From NCBI RefSeq assembly GCF_000411295.1, contig NZ_KE150423.1:124001-188000 (forward strand): DNA of 64,000 bases. The letters run 5' to 3'. Shown here one piece after another: positions 59,250-64,000 of this stretch (positions are counted from its first letter, which is position 1; each line of letters begins with the position of its first letter). The position numbers and the translations under genes are program-made. The notes under the pieces were generated by a model, which was not told the origin of the DNA, made no database searches, and worked only from the letters and a program-made list of their open reading frames with translations. This stretch comes from Paenisporosarcina sp. HGH0030 (GTDB lineage Bacteria; Bacillota; Bacilli; Bacillales_A; Planococcaceae).

Positions 59250-59365
59250 ATGTTTTCCATTCCAGATGAATTGGTGGAATTAGGCAAGATTACAGACCAT
59301 CTTTAAGGGAACAAATGGCAGAGGACTGGCTAAAAATCAGTCAATATTTGAAGGAGTTAACATAA
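59250..59365 (+). pseudogene. Frameshifted short gene before the phosphotransferase
   Basis: ATG 59250 opens MFSIPDELVELGKITDHL and stops at 59306. The reading LREQMAEDWLKISQYLKELT in another frame then runs to a stop at 59365 that overlaps the start of the next gene (TAATG). Together they look like one 40-residue protein split by a single indel. The AAGGAG inside the second half is the site for the next gene. Confidence 0.4.
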
Positions 59366-60420
59366 TGATACAGGAAAAAGCAATAAAACATGCACAGTAT
59401 GTAAATTCACAAGTGTCATACTTAGGTGAAGGAGCATGGCATCAAGCATGGCAACTAACCTCCCCGCAACATAAATCGATGGTTCTTCGGATTCCAAAGA
59501 AAATTGCATATAAAAAAGAAGTTGCCTACGATGCAAATGCGTTACTAGCAGAGTATGGAGGTACGGAACAATACTATAGTTGGGTGAATAAAGTAGTACC
59601 TGGAGCAGCTCCAGAGAAGTTTGTTTATCATGTTTCGGAAGGTTTGACGTATACGATAGAATCTTTTGCTGGAAGTCATGTGGATTTACATGACTTAAAT
59701 AGAGAAGATGCCCAAAAATTAGGATCCGAAATCGGACATTTATATCGAAAAATGGAGCAAGTAAACCATGGTCTCGAAGGGTTTGGTTTTTTTGATTGGA
59801 ATGAAGAAAGTGGTCTGCACGGTCGTTTTTTAGGAGATTTCCATGAATTCGTTACAGCTGAAAGCAAGGAAATAATAGACGACTACATGGATTTATTAAC
59901 AAAGAGACCAATCTTTAATAAACCTGAAATTAAAGAGGCAATTCTACGAATATGTGAAAATCGTTTAATAGAGATTGGTTCACCCGTACTGACAAATCAA
60001 GATGCATCACCAGAAAACTGGTTAGTGGATAATGGACAGATTCGGCTCATTGATCCTCTACCTATTTTATATATAGGTGAAGTAATGGCAGCGAACTTTA
60101 TGAACCTATATGAAACATTATTTGTGGAACTTGCCCATACAGAACGGTATGGTAAACACCGTTTTCATGAATGTAGGGAAACATTACAATCTATAGCAAA
60201 TGGTTTTGAACTGGGCTATTGTGGACAGAACGCTGATTTAATCCGCAAATTGAGAAGTGAACAGATGATTCAAGTCCTGAATTGCGCCGTCAGCCATAAT
60301 CAAATGTTTATTGAAGGTTTGAACGAAGAACAAATTATCCGTTACGGCACAAAAGAAGATGTTGAAAATCGGCTGACTGTATTTGTCGAAAAACTAATTG
60401 AATTACAAGACCAGGTATAA
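59365..60420 (+). CDS. APH-like phosphotransferase family protein
   Basis: A 351-residue protein with distant similarity to aminoglycoside/choline kinase folds. The N-terminal lobe contains LGEGAWHQAWQLTSPQHKSMVLRIPKKIAYKKE, with a likely ATP Lys in the LRIPKK strand. The catalytic region reads PVLTNQDASPENWLVDNGQIRLIDPLPILYIGE, where N-Q-D-x4-N replaces H-x-D-x4-N and DPLP replaces the DFE/DWE motif. Its substrate is unknown. It has TAATG overlap with the damaged small gene upstream. Confidence 0.7.
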   Translation: MIQEKAIKHAQYVNSQVSYLGEGAWHQAWQLTSPQHKSMVLRIPKKIAYKKEVAYDANALLAEYGGTEQYYSWVNKVVPGAAPEKFVYHVSEGLTYTIESFAGSHVDLHDLNREDAQKLGSEIGHLYRKMEQVNHGLEGFGFFDWNEESGLHGRFLGDFHEFVTAESKEIIDDYMDLLTKRPIFNKPEIKEAILRICENRLIEIGSPVLTNQDASPENWLVDNGQIRLIDPLPILYIGEVMAANFMNLYETLFVELAHTERYGKHRFHECRETLQSIANGFELGYCGQNADLIRKLRSEQMIQVLNCAVSHNQMFIEGLNEEQIIRYGTKEDVENRLTVFVEKLIELQDQV

Positions 60421-60501
60421 ATTTTTATCATGGTTAACCTAATTTTTTATAATGAAGTTACGTATAGGAAACATATCTCATACAATTAACCCAGATATGA
60501 G

Positions 60502-60536
60502 GAGCGAAATGACAAAAGTCATTTCGCTCTTTTTTG
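60502..60536 (+). terminator. Terminator after the APH-like gene
   Basis: GAGCGAAATGAC pairs with GTCATTTCGCTC and is followed by TTTTTT. Confidence 0.9.
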
Positions 60537-60700
60537 TATGACGTAAATGCCAAAAGGTCAGACTGAGACCGATAGAACATTCAAAGAGGTAGATAAGCGC
60601 TAAAATTTTTTAGATTTTCAGAGTTGTAGAATTGCGTTTATAGAACTATACTGATGTGTAAAGATAGATGATGACAAGTGTAAAGACAAGGAGACCTCAC

Positions 60701-61918
60701 ATGAAGACAATAACAGAAAAAGAGAATAAACCGATTTCCCGCAATAAATTATTGGGAATTGCCGGTCTTGGGTGGATGTTCGATGCGATGGACGTAGGAA
60801 TTTTATCTTTCGTTATAGTAGCACTCGCGAATGAATGGGCTCTAACTCCTGAACAAATGGGATGGATAGGAAGTGTTAACTCCATCGGAATGGCAGTGGG
60901 GGCCTTTGTGTTTGGGATATTCGCTGATCGGGTTGGACGGAAGAATATTTTTATCATGACACTTGTTCTATTTTCAGTGGCGAGTGGATTGTCTGCATTT
61001 TCTGCTTCCCTGGCAATCTTTTTGATATTCAGATTTTTTGTGGGAATGGGTTTAGGTGGGGAACTGCCTGTTGCATCTACATTAGTATCTGAAAGCGTGG
61101 AAGCAAAAGAACGTGGTCGAGTCGTGGTATTGTTGGAGAGTTTCTGGGCAGCTGGATGGCTGATTGCAGCAATTATTTCTTATTTCGTTATTCCAGTCCA
61201 TGGCTGGAGAGTTGCCTTAATCATTACTGCTTTGCCAGCAATATATGCAATTTATCTACGATTGAACTTACCGGACTCTCCGCAATTTACGGCAAAACGA
61301 GTTCGGGAGCGCACATATGCTCAAAATATTAAAGCGGTATGGTCTAAAACTTATGCAAGGCCAACGTTGATGTTGTGGATCTTATGGTTTACTGTTGTGT
61401 TTTCATATTACGGAATGTTCCTGTGGTTGCCGAGTGTCATGGTAATGAAAGGCTTTACGTTGATTAAAAGTTTCGAGTACGTGCTGATCATGACTATTGC
61501 ACAATTACCAGGATATTTTACTGCAGCATGGTTAATTGAAAAAGCAGGTCGTAAATTCGTTTTAGTCACTTACTTACTAGGCACAGCTACCAGCGCATTT
61601 ATATTTGGGAATGCGGATACTACGATGTTATTGATTGTATCTGGCGCGTTCTTGTCGTTCTTTAATTTAGGTGCATGGGGTGCTTTATACGCGTATACAC
61701 CTGAACAATATCCTACTGTTATTCGAGCAACTGGTACCGGTATGGCGGCTGCTGTAGGACGAATTGGCGGGATTTTAGGACCATTATTGGTAGGGACGCT
61801 TATTACAAGAGGCTACGATATCGGTTGGGTGTTCGGCATTTTCTGTATTGCAATCGTTATTGGTGTGTTGGCAGTTGTTTTACTGGGGAAAGAAACGAAA
61901 CAGCTGGAACTTGAATAA
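60701..61918 (+). CDS. MFS transporter (NiaP/sugar-acid type)
   Basis: A 405-residue MFS protein with twelve predicted helices. The loop-2 motif is GIFADRVGRKN (about 70), and FFVGMGLGGELPVASTLVSESVEAKERGRVV near 115-145 is typical of the sugar/NiaP/aromatic acid branch. The last loop has PEQYPTVIRATGTGMAAAVGR. Substrates of close groups include niacin and aromatic acids, so I cannot choose. Start 60701 follows AAGGAGACC. A strong terminator follows. Confidence 0.88.
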   Translation: MKTITEKENKPISRNKLLGIAGLGWMFDAMDVGILSFVIVALANEWALTPEQMGWIGSVNSIGMAVGAFVFGIFADRVGRKNIFIMTLVLFSVASGLSAFSASLAIFLIFRFFVGMGLGGELPVASTLVSESVEAKERGRVVVLLESFWAAGWLIAAIISYFVIPVHGWRVALIITALPAIYAIYLRLNLPDSPQFTAKRVRERTYAQNIKAVWSKTYARPTLMLWILWFTVVFSYYGMFLWLPSVMVMKGFTLIKSFEYVLIMTIAQLPGYFTAAWLIEKAGRKFVLVTYLLGTATSAFIFGNADTTMLLIVSGAFLSFFNLGAWGALYAYTPEQYPTVIRATGTGMAAAVGRIGGILGPLLVGTLITRGYDIGWVFGIFCIAIVIGVLAVVLLGKETKQLELE

Positions 61919-61926
61919 TACAGACG

Positions 61927-61959
61927 GGAGATTCTCTTTAAAAGGGAATCTCCTTTTTT
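61927..61959 (+). terminator. Terminator after the MFS gene
   Basis: GGAGATTCTC pairs with GGGAATCTCC and is followed by TTTTTT. Confidence 0.8.
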
Positions 61960-62033
61960 ATTGTTTTCTTTGAAATTGGATGGAAACCTTTCATTCTCCG
62001 TAAACGTATAACAAGTTAAAGGGGGATTTGGAA

Positions 62034-62375
62034 ATGAGTGTAAGAGAATTCGATATAAATATCAGTCCCGTTGAGGCAATGAACAAAATTCATAATGGGG
62101 TGATTGGAGGAAGTATTTCGGGAAAATTAGTAGATTACTATGAGCGCGTTTCTGGAGATCATCAAGTTGTGGTATTTGTTCTGGAAAAATTCTTTATGCG
62201 AACGAGTAATCGCTCTTCTATGACGGTAACCATTGATAATTTCGGTGACGCAACGAAAGTGCATGCCGTGGCATCCGGAAGTTCTGAAAGTCCGTTTTTT
62301 AGATTTGATTGGGGAGCGGGCGACAGTTTTGCGAATAGTGTGGAAAATGCATTGGCACAACATATTATAAGTTGA
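62034..62375 (+). CDS. DUF6054-like small protein
   Basis: A 113-residue protein beginning SVREFDINISPVEAMNKIHNGVIGGSISGKLVDYYERV. It has VFVLEKFFMRTSNRSSMTVTIDNF in the middle and SGSSESPFFRFDWGAGDSFANSVENAL at the end, which match the DUF6054 family. Function unknown. The start follows GGGGGA. A VOC gene follows after 43 bp. Confidence 0.8.
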   Translation: MSVREFDINISPVEAMNKIHNGVIGGSISGKLVDYYERVSGDHQVVVFVLEKFFMRTSNRSSMTVTIDNFGDATKVHAVASGSSESPFFRFDWGAGDSFANSVENALAQHIIS

Positions 62376-62418
62376 TAGAATAAATCTACTAAATATGTGT
62401 GGTAAGGGAGAGTCGGAT

Positions 62419-62787
62419 ATGTTCAAAAGAATTGACACCGTTTTTTTACCTGTGCAAGACACAAAACGCTCAATCGAATGGTTTGAAGAGAAGTGTGGAT
62501 TTAAATTGCGATGGCATGATGAGGAAAATGGTTATGCAGCAATGGACATCGGGAATGGAGAAACAGCTTTTACGCTCGTGAGAAATTCACAAATGGGTTC
62601 GAGTAAACCTGAAGAACATGAATGGTTCAATCTCTATACAACGGATATCCATGCTACCCATCATTTCATGTTAGACGCAGGTGTCGATGCAACACATGTG
62701 CAAACTGGAGGAAACGTAGAATTCTATCAATTTAAAGATATTGATGGCAATACGATTGGAGTCTGTTCATTTGAAGACGCAGCTTAA
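62419..62787 (+). CDS. VOC-family protein
   Basis: A 122-residue VOC protein. The first module reads RIDTVFLPVQDTKRSIEWFEEKCGFKLRW, and the second begins HEWFNLYTTDIHATHHFMLDAGV and ends FKDIDGNTIGVCSFED. Metal-ligand positions are partly replaced (D in place of H in RIDTV). ATG 62419 follows AAGGGAG. It overlaps the next gene by 17 bases. Confidence 0.8.
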   Translation: MFKRIDTVFLPVQDTKRSIEWFEEKCGFKLRWHDEENGYAAMDIGNGETAFTLVRNSQMGSSKPEEHEWFNLYTTDIHATHHFMLDAGVDATHVQTGGNVEFYQFKDIDGNTIGVCSFEDAA

Positions 62788-63316
62788 GCATAGAAAAATC
62801 CTGATTGTGGGATCGGGAGGAGCTGGGAAATCCACGTTATCTCGCCAATTGGGTGAAAGGTTAGGTTTGCCTGTCGTGCATTTGGATGCGATGTTTTGGC
62901 AACCAGGATGGAACCCTTCACCACGTCCTGAATTTATGGAAAGAGTAAAGAAGGAATTAGCGAAACCCGAGTGGATCATTGATGGAAATTATGACTCCAC
63001 CATCGAATTACGTGCGCAGTATGCAGACCTTACTATCTATCTTGATTTCTCGAATGTCGTATGTCTCTATCGCGCATTTAAACGTGCGTGGATATATCGA
63101 GGGACAACACGACCGGATATGGGGAAAGATTGTCCGGAAAAAATAGATTGGGAGTTTGCCCGGTGGATTTGGCGTTACCCAAAAGATGCACGGCCTGAGA
63201 TGCTCGCTGTTCTAGCCAAAGTCCAGACAGACGTCATAACACTGAAAACACCAAATGAAGTGGAACAATGGCTACAACAAATGGAGGACATAAAAAAGAG
63301 TGAATCATCCACTTAA
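62771..63316 (+). CDS. P-loop NTPase of the FlaR/topology-modulation type
   Basis: A 181-residue ATP-binding protein. Walker A is GSGGAGKST near residue 15. VVHLDAMFWQPGWNPSPRPEFMERVKKELAKPEWIIDGNYDSTIELRAQYADLTIYLDF is the family signature. It starts, in my reading, at TTG 62771 nine bases after GGAG, inside the VOC gene. A related protein is at 35.98 kb. The family has been called DNA topology modulation protein FlaR-related, but the molecular role is unclear. Confidence 0.8.
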   Translation: MKTQLKHRKILIVGSGGAGKSTLSRQLGERLGLPVVHLDAMFWQPGWNPSPRPEFMERVKKELAKPEWIIDGNYDSTIELRAQYADLTIYLDFSNVVCLYRAFKRAWIYRGTTRPDMGKDCPEKIDWEFARWIWRYPKDARPEMLAVLAKVQTDVITLKTPNEVEQWLQQMEDIKKSESST

Positions 63317-63335
63317 GGATGATTCACTTTTTTTT
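63298..63335. terminator. Bidirectional terminator
   Basis: AAGAGTGAATCATCC pairs with GGATGATTCACTTTTT, spanning the stops of both convergent frames. Confidence 0.85.
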
Positions 63336-63930
63336 ATGTTTTTTAACGTCGAGTAAACGACAAGGCGATCTTCGTAATAAGAACCTTTTTTATTGTATTC
63401 AACAGTACACGTGATGAGGTTCAATCTACTGCCAGTGCTGAATCCGAATATCTCTCTAAGGGGGGATTCATCAACCGGGTAGATTTCAACTCGATCCACA
63501 ATGAATACAAGTTTCGCACCATCAAATCTATCCGAACCACAACAGAATTCGCCTCCTTATCGATGTCAACTTGATTGTAAGATTCGACTAAGAAGAAAGC
63601 AAGCAACGTATAAGAGACTCCGCTAATAAGAACCCACATATTATCTTGAAAGAAGTAGAGAAAAATTCCAGGGATGAGAATGAAAATACTTAATAGTAGT
63701 AGAGCTGTTGATCTATAAAAATCCACGAGATGCTGGATGGCTGTTATTTCATCCGTAAACGCCACTTTCCATGAAGGTATATCCACCACTTGGAAAAGGT
63801 TTAAATCTTCCTCAATTTGGACATTGTATATTTAAGAGAGTTCATAATCTGCGGTGGTAGTATCGTATGCATACACAACATTCAGACTGTCAACTTTCCA
63901 TCTCAAAAAGAGGGATTCCTTTTAACGTTA
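63305..63930 (-). pseudogene. Decayed gene for a membrane protein
   Basis: One protein can be pieced together from three leftward segments: VDSLNVVYAYDTTTADYELS, a stop, then IYNVQIEEDLNLFQVVDIPSWKVAFTDEITAIQ and two membrane helices (about 63715-63595), then DKEANSVVV. A frameshift near 63530 then leads to GAKLVFIVDRVEIYPVDESPLREIFGFSTGSRLN and the end at 63305. The helices and a C-terminal domain resemble a small PH-like or unassigned membrane family. One stop and one indel make the gene inactive unless they are sequencing errors. An AGGAGG at about 63950 may mark its old start. Confidence 0.6.
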
Positions 63931-64000
63931 AATTTGTGTGTATAAGTAATCCTCCTGTATTACGAATGAATAATTCAGAATATTCGTTATATGAATAATG

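Overview
This is a 64 kb chromosomal window from a low-GC, spore-forming Gram-positive bacterium. It most likely belongs to the Bacillales, in the Planococcaceae or a nearby family (Sporosarcina, Paenisporosarcina or Lysinibacillus-like). The reasons are Bacillus-type ribosome binding sites (AAGGAGG), YteA, YwbE, YflT, YuaF/FloT and HflX homologues, a proline T-box, an FMN riboswitch, an orphan PAS histidine kinase of the sporulation-kinase type, and TTG/GTG starts. Genus-level assignment is an inference. I see no rRNA, tRNA, CRISPR array, prophage or complete insertion sequence.

Layout. 0-2 kb: the 5' part of a flavoprotein gene, a MarR regulator and an ArsN1-type acetyltransferase form a probable arsenical-resistance locus. 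The same palindrome lies in front of both transcription units. 2-9.4 kb: VOC protein and MFS pair, YteA-like zinc-finger protein, a broken GNAT gene, a histidine kinase, a monooxygenase-like protein, an SDR, an OsmC protein and a LysM-3D wall protein. 9.5-13.3 kb: a Fur-type siderophore uptake cluster (ferric reductase-like protein, two permeases, divergent binding lipoprotein) without its ATPase. 13.3-21.6 kb: a pstS fragment, YwbE, a gene-fusion remnant, a PaiB-like protein with a damaged start, GNAT, TPR, Nudix, dipeptidase, a large unknown membrane protein, dehydrogenases and another Nudix. 21.6-28.7 kb: a 21-bp tandem repeat, T-box-controlled proS, a GNAT pair, an AlbA-type regulator, a pentapeptide protein and the DUF47-pit phosphate system. 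28.9-34 kb: an HTH/DUF2087/GIY-YIG-like protein, the NfeD-flotillin pair, an HD-GYP protein and a Nudix. 34-39.7 kb: a truncated glycosyltransferase-GtrA gene, a double GNAT, kinase-like and Dph6-like proteins, a lipoprotein, a methyltransferase and a phosphatase. 39.7-42.8 kb: a riboflavin operon (riboswitch, ribE, ribBA, ribH) in which the ribD position holds only a diverged or dead reading frame. 42.9-52.9 kb: acyl-CoA ligase, putP, a self-regulated ABC/TetR operon, DUF485-acetate symporter and hflX. 53-64 kb: ABC exporter, POT peptide transporter, lipoprotein, a SigB-type stress gene, PAP2 phosphatase, MFS, VOC and P-loop genes, and a decayed membrane protein gene at the right edge.

Two themes stand out. 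First, gene decay is frequent: a GNAT with an out-of-frame deletion, pstS, a P-loop kinase stub, GT2-GtrA, ribD, a short fused remnant and the right-edge gene. These lie among healthy single-operon housekeeping genes. Second, a degenerate dispersed intergenic repeat family is present in at least four places, one of them inside the proS leader. Most neighbouring convergent genes are separated by strong bidirectional rho-independent terminators, which supports the operon boundaries given here.
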